Source: Allomuricauda ruestringensis DSM 13258 (lineage in GTDB: Bacteria > Bacteroidota > Bacteroidia > Flavobacteriales > Flavobacteriaceae). From it: 64,000 nt of DNA. The DNA is taken from assembly GCF_000224085.1 (NCBI RefSeq), contig NC_015945.1, forward strand, positions 2,119,501 through 2,183,500, given 5' to 3'. Below, in pieces: positions 45,246 through 54,414 of this stretch. The position numbers were made by a program, and so were the translations under genes. The first letter of the stretch is position 1, and every line of letters begins with the position of its first letter. Below the pieces are notes generated by a model. That model searched no databases, was not told the origin of the DNA, and was given only the letters and a program-made list of their open reading frames with translations.

Positions 45246-46014
45246 TGGAAAGTTAACAGTAGTGGGCGCAGGTCCGGGAGATGTGGAATTGATCACCCTA
45301 AAAGGGATCAAGGCCCTGCAAAGTGCAGATGTGGTTCTGTACGATGCCTTGGTTGATTCCAGATTATTGGAGCACGCCCCACAAGCGGAGAAAATATTTG
45401 TGGGCAAGCGCAAGGGTTGCTATGCCTATCAACAAAAACAAATCAACGATTTGATTGTTGAACGAGCAATCCAAGGATTGCACGTAGTACGACTGAAAGG
45501 AGGAGACCCCTTTGTATTTGGTAGAGGGGCCGAAGAGATGGAACATGCATCAGCATTTGGGGTAGAAGTGGCCGTAGTGCCGGGAATTTCATCCTCGGTA
45601 TCCGTACCGGCATCACAAAATATTCCCGTAACCAAAAGGGGGGCTGCCGAAAGTTTTTGGGTGATAACGGGAACTACCAAGGAACACAAGTTGTCCAGCG
45701 ATGTATGCTTGGCCGCAAAATCCAGTGCAACGGTAATTATCCTTATGGGAATGTCCAAATTAGGGGAAATCATGCAGCTCTTTAAAGAAGAGGGGAAAAA
45801 GGAAACCCCAGTGGCCATCATTCAAAATGGTACCACGGAAAACGAAAAAATCGGTATTGGCACTGTTGCTTCTATTGAGCACAAGGCAAAGGAGCAGCAG
45901 CTGTCCAATCCCGCCATTATTGTTATAGGCGAGGTGGTCAACCATCGTCAAAAAATATTGGATATTCAAAATGAATATCAATATCAGGGAAAAAAATTGC
46001 TAGAGAAAATATAA
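45238..46014 (+). CDS. cobA: Uroporphyrinogen-III C-methyltransferase
   Basis: This 258-residue SAM-dependent enzyme makes precorrin-2, the precursor of the siroheme needed by the reductase upstream. Motifs are LTVVGAGPGDVELITLKG, VVLYDALVDSRLLEHAP, VRLKGGDPFVFGRGAEE and VVPGISSSVSVPA. It lacks the oxidase/chelatase half of CysG; those activities must be encoded elsewhere. Its ATG lies inside the last codons of the sulfite reductase gene, so translation is coupled. Confidence 0.93.
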   Translation: MRSGKLTVVGAGPGDVELITLKGIKALQSADVVLYDALVDSRLLEHAPQAEKIFVGKRKGCYAYQQKQINDLIVERAIQGLHVVRLKGGDPFVFGRGAEEMEHASAFGVEVAVVPGISSSVSVPASQNIPVTKRGAAESFWVITGTTKEHKLSSDVCLAAKSSATVIILMGMSKLGEIMQLFKEEGKKETPVAIIQNGTTENEKIGIGTVASIEHKAKEQQLSNPAIIVIGEVVNHRQKILDIQNEYQYQGKKLLEKI

Positions 46015-46028
46015 AAATTGTCAGGTCG

Positions 46029-46057
46029 AAGTATGTCACCCTGAGCGCAGTCGAAGG
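46029..46057. repeat. 'GTCACCCTGAGCGCAGTCGAAGG' repeat fragment
   Basis: A single arm of the TCGAGCGCAGTCGA family lies in the 73-base gap before the ferredoxin reductase gene. Confidence 0.6.
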
Positions 46058-46087
46058 GGACTTCAAGACCATTTTAATAGTAGAATT

Positions 46088-47149
46088 ATGATCAAAACAG
46101 ATATCATTATAATCGGAGCGGGACCAACAGGGTTGTTTACTGTATTTGAAGCGGGATTGCTCAAACTAAAATGTCATTTAATTGATGCATTGGCACAACC
46201 AGGAGGACAATGTTCGGAAATCTATCCGAAGAAACCCATTTATGATATTCCGGCCTACCCAGAGATTTTAGCAGGTACTTTGGTGGATAACCTTATGGAA
46301 CAAATCAAACCGTTTGAACCTGGTTTTACTTTGGGAGAACGTGCAGAAACTTTGGATAAGCAAGAAGACGGTTCCTATATCGTTACCACAAACAAAGGAA
46401 CAAAGCATCATGCCCCGATTGTTGTAATTGCGGGCGGACTTGGTTCTTTTGAGCCGCGAAAACCAATGATTCCAAATATTGGATTGTTTGAAAGCAAGGG
46501 AGTTGAGTATATGGTCAAAGATCCGGAGCAGTTCCGAGATAAAAAAGTAGTGATTTCCGGTGGAGGCGATTCAGCATTGGATTGGGCCATCTTTTTGGCC
46601 GATGTGGCTTCCGAAGTTTCCTTGGTACACCGTAGAAACGAATTCCGTGGTGCGCTCGATTCTGTAGAAAAAGCACGGGAACTGGCCAAATTGGGCAAAA
46701 TTCAATTGTTCACCAAGGCCGAGGTAAAGGAAATCCATGGTAAGGATGACCTGCATGCCGTAGTGATCAAGTACAACGATGAAGAAAAGGAGTCAACCTA
46801 TGTGGAAACCGATTTCTTTATCCCATTGTTCGGATTGTCCCCAAAATTGGGGCCATTGGGCAACTGGGGCTTGGAAATAGAGAAAAACGCCATCAAAGTG
46901 AACAATGCGAAGGATTATCAGACCAATCTTCCAGGGGTATTTGCCATTGGAGATGTCAACACCTATCCAGGGAAGCTCAAGTTGATCCTATCCGGATTCC
47001 ACGAAGCGGCCGTAATGTGTCAATTTGCCTATCAAATCATCAATCCAGATAAGCGATTTGTAATGAAATATACCACCGTTGGCGGTGTACAAGGATTTGA
47101 CGGTTCCAAAAAAGAGGCCAAAAAAGAAGTAGTGCAGAGTATCAATTAA
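46088..47149 (+). CDS. Ferredoxin-NADP reductase, thioredoxin-reductase-like
   Basis: This 353-residue flavoprotein has an FAD motif DIIIIGAGPTGLFTVFEAG at the N-terminus, the NADPH motif VVISGGGDSALDWAIFLA near residue 160 and the second FAD segment PGVFAIGDVNTYPG. The CxxC active site of true thioredoxin reductases is absent (only GGQCSEIYP), as in the green-sulfur/Bacillus-type ferredoxin reductases. Located at the end of the sulfate operon, it most likely feeds electrons from NADPH through ferredoxin to sulfite reductase. Confidence 0.87.
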   Translation: MIKTDIIIIGAGPTGLFTVFEAGLLKLKCHLIDALAQPGGQCSEIYPKKPIYDIPAYPEILAGTLVDNLMEQIKPFEPGFTLGERAETLDKQEDGSYIVTTNKGTKHHAPIVVIAGGLGSFEPRKPMIPNIGLFESKGVEYMVKDPEQFRDKKVVISGGGDSALDWAIFLADVASEVSLVHRRNEFRGALDSVEKARELAKLGKIQLFTKAEVKEIHGKDDLHAVVIKYNDEEKESTYVETDFFIPLFGLSPKLGPLGNWGLEIEKNAIKVNNAKDYQTNLPGVFAIGDVNTYPGKLKLILSGFHEAAVMCQFAYQIINPDKRFVMKYTTVGGVQGFDGSKKEAKKEVVQSIN

Positions 47150-47169
47150 TTATTTGTTTTAGAAGAGAG

Positions 47170-47210
47170 GACGCCTCCCAGAAGCAATTTTGGGGGGTGT
47201 CTTTGTTTTT
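47170..47210 (+). terminator. Intrinsic terminator closing the sulfate operon
   Basis: GACGCCTCCC pairs with GGGGGGTGTC (some G-U pairs), followed by a T-rich stretch. Confidence 0.7.
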
Positions 47211-47236
47211 AAAGTATATTTGAATTTTACAAGGAA

Positions 47237-48154
47237 ATGGACAGTCTTTTTACATTGCGCGATTTCTATGGTAAACTAAGTTTGCCCACTCCCGAGAACA
47301 TAGGGAAAGATATCGGCCATTTCAATGTTTTTAATATTGCCGAGTACCGTACAAGGTTGAGCAAAGGTGAAATGCGGTACGATAGGCGTTCCTATTTCAA
47401 GATTAGCCTTATCAATGGAAAAAACCGTGCGGAGTATGCCGACAAGGTGATTCATGTTGAGGACAAGGCCCTTTTGTTTGCCTCGCCCTGGATTCCCTAT
47501 AATTATGTGCCCCAAGATGAAGACCAATCAGGGTATTTCTGCGTTTTTACCGAAAACTTTTTATCTAAAGATAAAAGCGGAATCATTTTGGAAAAACTGC
47601 CCCTGTTTCAACCAGGAGGGTATCCCATACTCAACATCTCGGAGGAAAATTATACGGAACTGGAAAACCTCTTTAAAAAAATAGATAGGGAGCTTTCTTC
47701 CGACTACCCATTCAAATTTGATTTGATACGGGCCTATGTGATTGAATTGCTGCACATGGGACAAAAACTACATCCGGTCCAACCCTTGGAAAACGGAAAA
47801 AATGCCGCCATCCGTATCACCGATATGTTTGTGGAGCTATTGGAACGACAATTCCCGATAAACACACCAGCGCAAAGATTGTTGTTGAAAACCGCCAATG
47901 ACTTTGCCGAGCGCTTGGCCGTACATGCCAACCACCTCAATAAAGTACTCAAAGAGACTACCGGCAGCACAACAACTGCGATAATCCATGCAAGAATATT
48001 TGAGGAAGCCAAAATACTGCTCAACAACACAGATTGGAACATTTCCGAAATCGCGTTCAGTTTGGGTTTTGAGGAAGTGGCCCATTTTTCCAATTTCTTT
48101 AAAAAACATGCGCAGCTATCCCCTTTAAAATTTAGGTCCACCGTCAAAGTTTGA
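47237..48154 (+). CDS. AraC-family transcriptional regulator
   Basis: This 305-residue protein has an N-terminal cupin-like sensing part (about residues 20-180) and a C-terminal double helix-turn-helix at about residues 205-303. Recognisable phrases are NDFAERLAVHANHLNKVL, ARIFEEAKILLNNTDWNIS and EIAFSLGFEEVAHFSNFFK. It lies upstream of an SDR gene on the same strand, separated by a repeat. AraC/SDR pairs are common, and the regulator probably controls that reductase; this is inferred from position. Confidence 0.88.
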   Translation: MDSLFTLRDFYGKLSLPTPENIGKDIGHFNVFNIAEYRTRLSKGEMRYDRRSYFKISLINGKNRAEYADKVIHVEDKALLFASPWIPYNYVPQDEDQSGYFCVFTENFLSKDKSGIILEKLPLFQPGGYPILNISEENYTELENLFKKIDRELSSDYPFKFDLIRAYVIELLHMGQKLHPVQPLENGKNAAIRITDMFVELLERQFPINTPAQRLLLKTANDFAERLAVHANHLNKVLKETTGSTTTAIIHARIFEEAKILLNNTDWNISEIAFSLGFEEVAHFSNFFKKHAQLSPLKFRSTVKV

Positions 48155-48260
48155 TTTTTACAAAAAACAGATTGATGCTTGCAACCCTACTGGGGCATGC
48201 ACGGCTAATTTTGTTTTAAAATCAAATTGAATATACGCTATGTGTAATAATGGAGCCAAC

Positions 48261-48340
48261 GTCACCCTGAACTTGTTTCAGGGTCACATAAAGATGCTCC
48301 TATTCAGTAGGATGAGATGCTGAAACAAGTTCAGCATGAC
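48261..48340. repeat. Dispersed palindromic repeat, copy between araC-like gene and SDR gene
   Basis: GTCACCCTGAACTTGTTTCAGGGT at one end and ATGCTGAAACAAGTTCAGCATGAC at the other match 12723-12800 closely, with a different central spacer. Confidence 0.85.
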
Positions 48341-48397
48341 ACCAAGAACAACATTACGATATTAAACGGATAATCAGAAAATCAAAAATCAAATAAA

Positions 48398-49159
48398 ATG
48401 AGCAAAGAGAAAATTGCATTGGTAACCGGTGGTAGCCGTGGACTGGGTGAGGATATGGCCATCAATTTGGCAAAGAAAGGATTGCATGTTTTGTTGACCT
48501 ACCACAGTAACAAGGATGAGGCGGACAAAACGGTGAACGAAGTTGAAAAAATCGGTCAAAAAGCCTACGCGCTTCAACTGGATGTTGCCGATAACCAAAG
48601 TTTTGATGCCTTTGCGGATGAGGTCAAAAAAGTGATTGATTCCCATTTCGGGGCATCAAAGATTGATTTCTTGATCAACAATGCCGGGATAGGGATCAAT
48701 GCCCTGATTAGTGAAACCACCGAAGAACAATTCGACACTCTTGTGGACATTCATTTCAAGGGAGCCTTTTTCTTGACCCAAAAACTGTTGCCCATCCTTG
48801 CTGATGGTGGAGGCATTGTCAATATTTCCAGCGGATTGGCACGGTTCTCCTTTCCCGGTTATTCGGTTTATGGATCCATGAAAGCGGCCATCGAGGCATT
48901 GACCCGATATCAAGCAAAAGAATTGGGAGTACGTCAAATAAGGTCAAATGTGGTTGCCCCTGGGGCCGTTGAAACAGATTTTGGTGGCGGAACCAATAAA
49001 AATGATGAAGCCAAAAGGACCGCTATATCCAATTTTACAGCCTTGGGCCGTGTTGGAATTCCTAGTGACATAGGCGGTGTGGTAGCTTTCTTGTGTACGG
49101 ATGACGCAAAATGGATCAATGCGCAACGCATTGAGGTCTCGGGCGGAATGATGGTCTAA
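48398..49159 (+). CDS. Short-chain dehydrogenase/reductase
   Basis: This 253-residue Rossmann enzyme has cofactor motif ALVTGGSRGLGEDMA, NNAGIGIN, the catalytic serine in VNISSGLAR and the Y-x3-K pair in YSVYGSMKAA. C-terminal VAFLCTDDAKWINAQRIEVSGG is typical of classical SDRs. The substrate is unknown. It follows an AraC-type regulator and ends with a strong terminator, so it is a self-contained two-gene module. Confidence 0.88.
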   Translation: MSKEKIALVTGGSRGLGEDMAINLAKKGLHVLLTYHSNKDEADKTVNEVEKIGQKAYALQLDVADNQSFDAFADEVKKVIDSHFGASKIDFLINNAGIGINALISETTEEQFDTLVDIHFKGAFFLTQKLLPILADGGGIVNISSGLARFSFPGYSVYGSMKAAIEALTRYQAKELGVRQIRSNVVAPGAVETDFGGGTNKNDEAKRTAISNFTALGRVGIPSDIGGVVAFLCTDDAKWINAQRIEVSGGMMV

Positions 49160-49181
49160 AAAACATCACATAAATTTGATA

Positions 49182-49213
49182 AAAACGGGTTGAGCGATCA
49201 ATCCGTTTTTTTA
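49182..49213 (+). terminator. Intrinsic terminator after the SDR gene
   Basis: AAAACGGGTTG pairs with CAATCCGTTTT (one G-U pair) followed by T residues. Confidence 0.88.
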
Positions 49214-49304
49214 TTGTTGGTTTTCTAAAAATTCAGGGGCATTTTTTGCTTTTCACTGGGGAGTACCGTTTCTTTGCAGTTCAGTTCATTTATAAGTTGA
49301 AAGT

Positions 49305-49443
49305 GTTATCAAGAAAGGTGGAGGGATTGGACCCGTTGAAGCCTTAGCAACCCTCGACTTCGAGAAGGTGCTACATTCTACCCTTATCCTGAACGATTCT
49401 CGGGAAAGTACGGAGCAACATCCTGCCATTGGGGAAGGATAAC
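49305..49443 (+). promoter_or_regulatory. SAM-I (S-box) riboswitch upstream of metH
   Basis: TATCAAGAAAGGTGGAGGGA, TTGAAGCCTTAGCAACCC and CGAGAAGGTGCTACATTCTA match the S-box core. P1 is GTTATC (49305-49310) with GATAAC (49438-49443); the P4-side insertion is longer than in the metY copy. TTTCTTGATA at 49477-49486 is an exact ten-base complement of aptamer bases 49307-49316 and lies 34 bases before the metH start. It should repress methionine synthase when SAM is high. Nothing else is seen in the 360-base gap except the SDR terminator. Confidence 0.9.
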
Positions 49444-49519
49444 GAAAAAATACATTATCAAAGTATTTACCGCACTTTTCTTGATACCATTACAGCCTTT
49501 TTTAAAGGAAGAATGTATT

Positions 49520-50521
49520 ATGGAAAAAATTGAAGATATATTGCAGAAACGGATTTTGGTGTTGGATGGGGCCATGGGCACCATGTTGCAACGCTATAAA
49601 TTCGAAGAGGAAGATTTTAGGGGAGAACGGTTCAAGGATTGGCCCAGTGATTTGCAGGGAAACAACGATTTGTTGTCCTTGACCCGTCCTGAGGCCGTCA
49701 AAGATATCCATCGAATGTTTTTGGAAGCAGGTGCGGACATTATTGAAACCAATACATTTTCGGGTACAACCATAGCCATGGCCGATTATGGAATGGAAGA
49801 ATTGGTGTATGAACTGAATTATGAATCAGCAAAGATTGCAAAGCAAGTAGCAGAGGAATTCACCAAAAAAGACCCGGATAAACCCCGATTTGTGGCAGGG
49901 AGCATAGGTCCGACCAACAAAACGGCCAGTATGTCGCCAGATGTTAACGACCCGGGCTATCGTGCCGTTTCTTTTGATGAACTGCGAATAGCGTATAAAC
50001 AACAAGTAGAGGCCCTGCTGGATGGAGGTTCAGATGTTTTATTGGTAGAAACTATTTTTGATACCCTAAATGCAAAGGCAGCCCTTTTTGCGATTGAAGA
50101 GGTAAAGGACGAACGCAATATTGAGATTCCCGTTATGGTTAGTGGTACTATCACTGATGCATCGGGAAGAACTTTGTCCGGACAAACGGCCGAGGCCTTT
50201 TTGATTTCTGTTTCCCATATTCCCATTTTGTCCATCGGATTCAATTGTGCCTTGGGGGCCAAACAATTGGTGCCCCATTTGGAGGTGATTTCGGCAAAAT
50301 CGGAATTTGCCACATCGGCCCACCCCAATGCGGGACTGCCCAACGCCTTTGGAGAGTATGATGAAACACCCGAACAAATGGCTGCTCAAATTAAGGAGTA
50401 TGTAGAAAAAGGTCTAGTAAACATTGTTGGCGGTTGCTGCGGGACTACCCCAGAACATATAAAAGCTATTGCCGACGTGGTAAAAGATTATAAACCGAGA
50501 AAACTTTTGACTCCAGCATAG
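49520..50521 (+). CDS. metH: Methionine synthase, homocysteine-binding half (split MetH)
   Basis: This protein of about 333 residues corresponds to the N-terminal homocysteine domain of cobalamin-dependent MetH. It opens near [18 protein letters not shown], and zinc-binding cysteines appear in [10 protein letters not shown] and [12 protein letters not shown]. The start is the ATG at 49520. The remaining domains are on the next gene, nine bases downstream, so MetH is a two-subunit enzyme here, an arrangement seen in other Flavobacteriia. It is led by a SAM-I riboswitch. Confidence 0.93.
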   Translation: MEKIEDILQKRILVLDGAMGTMLQRYKFEEEDFRGERFKDWPSDLQGNNDLLSLTRPEAVKDIHRMFLEAGADIIETNTFSGTTIAMADYGMEELVYELNYESAKIAKQVAEEFTKKDPDKPRFVAGSIGPTNKTASMSPDVNDPGYRAVSFDELRIAYKQQVEALLDGGSDVLLVETIFDTLNAKAALFAIEEVKDERNIEIPVMVSGTITDASGRTLSGQTAEAFLISVSHIPILSIGFNCALGAKQLVPHLEVISAKSEFATSAHPNAGLPNAFGEYDETPEQMAAQIKEYVEKGLVNIVGGCCGTTPEHIKAIADVVKDYKPRKLLTPA

Positions 50522-50530
50522 TTTAAACTT

Positions 50531-53287
50531 ATGGTAAAAGAGAACGAACAAAGATATCTGAAACTTAGTGGACTCGAACCTTTGGTCGTAACCCCGGAAA
50601 GCAATTTTATTAATGTAGGGGAACGTACCAATGTGGCAGGTTCCAAAAGGTTCTTGAGACTCATTAAAGAAGAAAAATTTGATGAGGCCCTAGATGTCGC
50701 GCGAGATCAAGTGGACGGTGGTGCCCAGATTATTGATGTGAACATGGATGATGGCTTGATAGATGGTAAAAAAGCCATGGTCAGATTCTTGAATCTTATT
50801 GTATCAGAGCCTGATATTGCCCGAGTACCCATCATGATAGATAGTTCCAAATGGGAAATTATCGAAGCTGGACTGCAAGTGGTGCAGGGTAAATGTGTGG
50901 TGAATTCCATCAGTCTCAAAGAAGGAGAAGAAGAATTTATCCGACATGCCAAATTGATCAAACGATATGGTGCGGCAGTTATTGTTATGGCCTTTGATGA
51001 AGTTGGCCAAGCCGATAATTTGGAACGTAGGATTGAAATTGCCAAACGATCTTATGATGTGCTGGTCAACAAGGTAAAATTCCCTCCAGAGGACATTATT
51101 TTCGACCTGAATATTTTTCCGGTCGCCACAGGAATGGAGGAACACAGGCGCAACGCTATCGATTTTATAGAAGCAACTCGGTGGGTAAAGGCAAACCTTC
51201 CTTATTGCAGTGTCAGTGGGGGAGTGAGCAACGTTTCGTTCTCGTTCAGGGGAAACAATCCTGTACGGGAGGCCATAAATTCAGCCTTTTTGTTCCATGC
51301 CATTAAAGCTGGGATGAACATTGGGATTGTAAACCCTACCATGTTGGAGGTCTATGATGATATACCCAAAGACTTGCTCGAACATGTGGAAGATGTACTG
51401 TTGGATAGGCGAGACGATGCCACCGAACGCCTATTGGAATTTGCAGAAACCGTTGTGGGAACCGCAAAGGAAAGCAAAGTAGACCTTTCGTGGAGAGAAG
51501 AACCGCTACAAGACCGCATTACCCGTGCCCTGGTCAAGGGGATAGACCAATATATTATTGAAGATGTGGAAGAGGCACGTCAAAAGGCAGCCAAACCCTT
51601 GCACGTGATTGAAGGGAACTTGATGACGGGCATGAATGTGGTTGGGGACCTGTTCGGAAGCGGAAAAATGTTTCTGCCACAAGTAGTGAAATCCGCAAGG
51701 GTGATGAAAAAGGCCGTTGCCTACCTTACCCCGTTTATTGAAGCCGCGAAGGATGAAAAGTCAAAACCGGCCGGAAAGATATTAATGGCGACGGTGAAGG
51801 GAGATGTGCACGATATTGGAAAGAATATCGTAAGTGTCGTATTGGCATGTAACAACTATGCCATTGTGGATATGGGAGTGATGGTGCCGCCCGAAAAAAT
51901 CATCAATAAGGCCAAGGAAGAACAAGTGGACATAATCGGGTTGAGCGGATTGATCACACCTTCTTTGGACGAAATGGTGTTTTTGGCCAAGGAGATGGAG
52001 CGCCAGAACTTTGATGTGCCTCTTTTGATCGGGGGAGCAACAACCAGCAAGGCCCACACTGCGGTAAAAATCGACCCGCAATACAGTCAGGCTGTGGTGC
52101 ACGTCAACGATGCCTCAAGAGCAGTGACGGTGGTAGGTGATTTGCTTCAGGATGAGACTTCCGGTAACTATAAAAAGGCCATCAAGCTGGATTACGAGAG
52201 TTTTCGGGACAAATTTTTGAGTAGGACCAGACAGAAGGAATATTTGACCGTGGAGCAGGCAAGGAAGAACAAGCTTCAAATCGAGTGGGATCCATCAGAC
52301 ATAAAAAAACCAAACCAATTGGGGATTGAGGTCTGGGAAGATTTCGATTTAAACAAATTGGAAGAATTTATCGATTGGTCCCCGTTCTTCCGGAGTTGGG
52401 ACTTGCACGGTAAATATCCCGATATTTTGACCGATGAGGTCGTTGGTGAGCAGGCCAAAGAACTCTTTAAAGATGCCAAAGAGCTTTTGAACCAAGTGTT
52501 GGATGAAAAGCTATTGAAGGCCAAGGCCATTTTCGGGTTGTTTCCTGCCAATCAAATTGATGAAGATGACATTGAAGTGCGTTTATCACCTCGAGCGAAG
52601 TCGAGAGGTGGTAATCAAAAAGAGGTTTCTTCAGATTTCTCGACTGCGCTCGAAATGACAGATGAAGCAGAAACCTTCATTTTTAGAACTCTTCGTCAAC
52701 AATTGAAAAAACGTGAAGGAGTTCCCAATATCGCATTGGCTGATTTTATTGCCCCCAAGGATTCCGGAATTCAAGATTACATGGGTTGTTTCTGTGTAAG
52801 CACTGGATTTGGAACCCAAGAGTTGGCCGCAGAGTTTGAAAAAAATCACGATGATTACAATTCCATCATGATCAAAGCTTTGGCGGATAGATTTGCAGAA
52901 GCTTTTGCGGAATATCTTCATAAAGAAGTTCGGACTAAATATTGGGGCTATGCAGTGGATGAAAATTTGGGCAATACGGAGCTGATCAAAGAAAAATATC
53001 GTGGTATCCGACCAGCACCCGGTTACCCTGCCTGTCCCGACCATTTGGAGAAGCTCACTATATGGGAGATGATGGACGTGGAAGAAAAAATAGGGGTAAA
53101 ACTGACCGATAGTCTGGCCATGTGGCCCGCTGCAAGTGTGAGCGGCTACTATTTTGGACATCCACAGGCCAAATATTTTGGATTGGGAAAAATAAAGCAA
53201 GACCAAGTTCAGGATTTTGCGGAGAGAAAAAATATGAAACTGGAGGTGGCCCAAAAATGGCTGGCTCCCAATATTGTTGATCAATAA
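50531..53287 (+). CDS. metH: Methionine synthase, folate/cobalamin/activation half (split MetH)
   Basis: This 918-residue protein carries the remaining MetH domains: pterin-binding (about 15-280; [14 protein letters not shown]), cobalamin cap and Rossmann domain (about 310-560) with the B12-histidine motif [12 protein letters not shown], and the SAM-binding reactivation domain (about 590-918; [30 protein letters not shown]). The homocysteine domain is on the preceding gene. Residues 686-710 are encoded by a dispersed repeat inserted in frame in the activation domain (positions 52586-52660). It ends three bases before metF. Confidence 0.94.
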   Translation: MVKENEQRYLKLSGLEPLVVTPESNFINVGERTNVAGSKRFLRLIKEEKFDEALDVARDQVDGGAQIIDVNMDDGLIDGKKAMVRFLNLIVSEPDIARVPIMIDSSKWEIIEAGLQVVQGKCVVNSISLKEGEEEFIRHAKLIKRYGAAVIVMAFDEVGQADNLERRIEIAKRSYDVLVNKVKFPPEDIIFDLNIFPVATGMEEHRRNAIDFIEATRWVKANLPYCSVSGGVSNVSFSFRGNNPVREAINSAFLFHAIKAGMNIGIVNPTMLEVYDDIPKDLLEHVEDVLLDRRDDATERLLEFAETVVGTAKESKVDLSWREEPLQDRITRALVKGIDQYIIEDVEEARQKAAKPLHVIEGNLMTGMNVVGDLFGSGKMFLPQVVKSARVMKKAVAYLTPFIEAAKDEKSKPAGKILMATVKGDVHDIGKNIVSVVLACNNYAIVDMGVMVPPEKIINKAKEEQVDIIGLSGLITPSLDEMVFLAKEMERQNFDVPLLIGGATTSKAHTAVKIDPQYSQAVVHVNDASRAVTVVGDLLQDETSGNYKKAIKLDYESFRDKFLSRTRQKEYLTVEQARKNKLQIEWDPSDIKKPNQLGIEVWEDFDLNKLEEFIDWSPFFRSWDLHGKYPDILTDEVVGEQAKELFKDAKELLNQVLDEKLLKAKAIFGLFPANQIDEDDIEVRLSPRAKSRGGNQKEVSSDFSTALEMTDEAETFIFRTLRQQLKKREGVPNIALADFIAPKDSGIQDYMGCFCVSTGFGTQELAAEFEKNHDDYNSIMIKALADRFAEAFAEYLHKEVRTKYWGYAVDENLGNTELIKEKYRGIRPAPGYPACPDHLEKLTIWEMMDVEEKIGVKLTDSLAMWPAASVSGYYFGHPQAKYFGLGKIKQDQVQDFAERKNMKLEVAQKWLAPNIVDQ
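52586..52660. repeat. Dispersed palindromic repeat translated in frame inside metH
   Basis: It contains the hairpin CACCTCGAGCGAAGTCGAGAGGTG and then TTCTCGACTGCGCTCGAAATGACA, the inverse of the 'TGTCATTTCGAGCGCAGTCGAGAA' family. Its length of 75 bases adds exactly 25 codons between the DDIEV strand and the [10 protein letters not shown] helix of the activation domain. Confidence 0.85.
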
Positions 53288-53290
53288 CCA

Positions 53291-54244
53291 ATGAAAATTA
53301 CCGACTATATAAAAAGGGCGAACGGGGAAACCCTTTTCAGTTTTGAGATTGTGCCACCCATAAAAGGAAAAAGCATTCAAGAGCTCTACAAAAATATTGA
53401 CCCTTTGATGGAGTTCAAGCCCCCTTTTATTGATGTGACCACCTCTAGGGAAGAATACATTTATAAGGAGAAGGATGGTCTGTTGGATAAAAAACTGACC
53501 CGTACACGTCCGGGAACTTTGGGCATCTGTGCCTCATTAAAGCATAAGTACAATGTGGATACCGTTCCCCATGTACTTTGTGGTGGTTTCACGAAGGAAG
53601 AAACGGAATACCTTTTAGTGGATTGCCAGTATTTGGAGATAGAAAATGTAATGGCGTTGCGAGGCGATGCCCGAAAAGAGGAAAAATATTTTACCCCAAC
53701 AGAAGGTGGACACCAGTATGCCACGGAATTGGTAAAGCAAATTCAGGATATTAACGAGGGTAATTATTTGCACGATACCATCGAATCAACTGATTTGAGC
53801 AGTTTTTGCATTGGTGTGGCGGGTTACCCCGAAAAGCACATGGAAGCCCCATCCTTACAATCCGATTTAAAACGTTTAAAGCAAAAAGTGGATCTAGGAG
53901 CCGATTATGTGGTAACCCAGATGTTTTTTGACAACCAAAAATTCTTTGATTTTGTTAAGGCTGCCCGTGAAATGGGCATCGATGTTCCGATTATACCAGG
54001 AATAAAACCCATTGCCGTTAAAAGACACCTTCAGCTATTGCCACAAGTATTCAGTATAGACTTGCCACAAGATCTGATTGATGCTGTCGAAGCTTGCAAT
54101 AACAATAAAGAAGTGCGTCAGGTTGGAGTGGAATGGGCCATTCAGCAATCCAAAGAATTGAGGGAAGCTGGGGTTCCTGTACTGCATTACTACTCCATGG
54201 GAAAATCAGATAATGTAAAGGCTATCGCCAAGGAGATTTTTTAA
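53291..54244 (+). CDS. metF: Methylenetetrahydrofolate reductase
   Basis: This 317-residue flavoenzyme makes the methyl-tetrahydrofolate used by MetH. Motifs include TLFSFEIVPPIKGKS with the catalytic acid region, ENVMALRGDARK, the phrase GVAGYPEKHMEAPS and DYVVTQMFFDNQKFFDF. It has the TIM-barrel length typical of bacterial MetF. It is the third gene of the SAM-I-controlled methionine synthase operon. A repeat follows rather than a clear terminator. Confidence 0.95.
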   Translation: MKITDYIKRANGETLFSFEIVPPIKGKSIQELYKNIDPLMEFKPPFIDVTTSREEYIYKEKDGLLDKKLTRTRPGTLGICASLKHKYNVDTVPHVLCGGFTKEETEYLLVDCQYLEIENVMALRGDARKEEKYFTPTEGGHQYATELVKQIQDINEGNYLHDTIESTDLSSFCIGVAGYPEKHMEAPSLQSDLKRLKQKVDLGADYVVTQMFFDNQKFFDFVKAAREMGIDVPIIPGIKPIAVKRHLQLLPQVFSIDLPQDLIDAVEACNNNKEVRQVGVEWAIQQSKELREAGVPVLHYYSMGKSDNVKAIAKEIF

Positions 54245-54248
54245 AGTT

Positions 54249-54352
54249 CTCATTTTGAGGGAGCAGAGCAGCCGAAGAATCTTGGGATAGATAAAAAGAT
54301 TCTTCACCACCTGCCCATCCGGTAGGCGGGCGCTCAGAATAACAAGCTTGAT
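54249..54352. repeat. Composite palindromic repeat after metF
   Basis: Arms AAGAATCTTGGGATAGATAAA and AAGATTCTTCACC surround an inner GCCCATCCGGTAGGCGGGC palindrome. It fills most of the 170-base gap before the PagL-like gene. Confidence 0.65.
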
Positions 54353-54414
54353 TTTTGCTTTATTTTCCATTCGATGAGCAAAGGTGTTTTTTTATTTTGC
54401 TACTTTAGCGCCCC

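Noticed and set aside
49520..53287. Split metH as a frameshift
   Set aside because: The break falls at a natural domain boundary, the second gene has its own ATG nine bases after the first stop, and both halves are intact, so it is a genuine two-gene arrangement.
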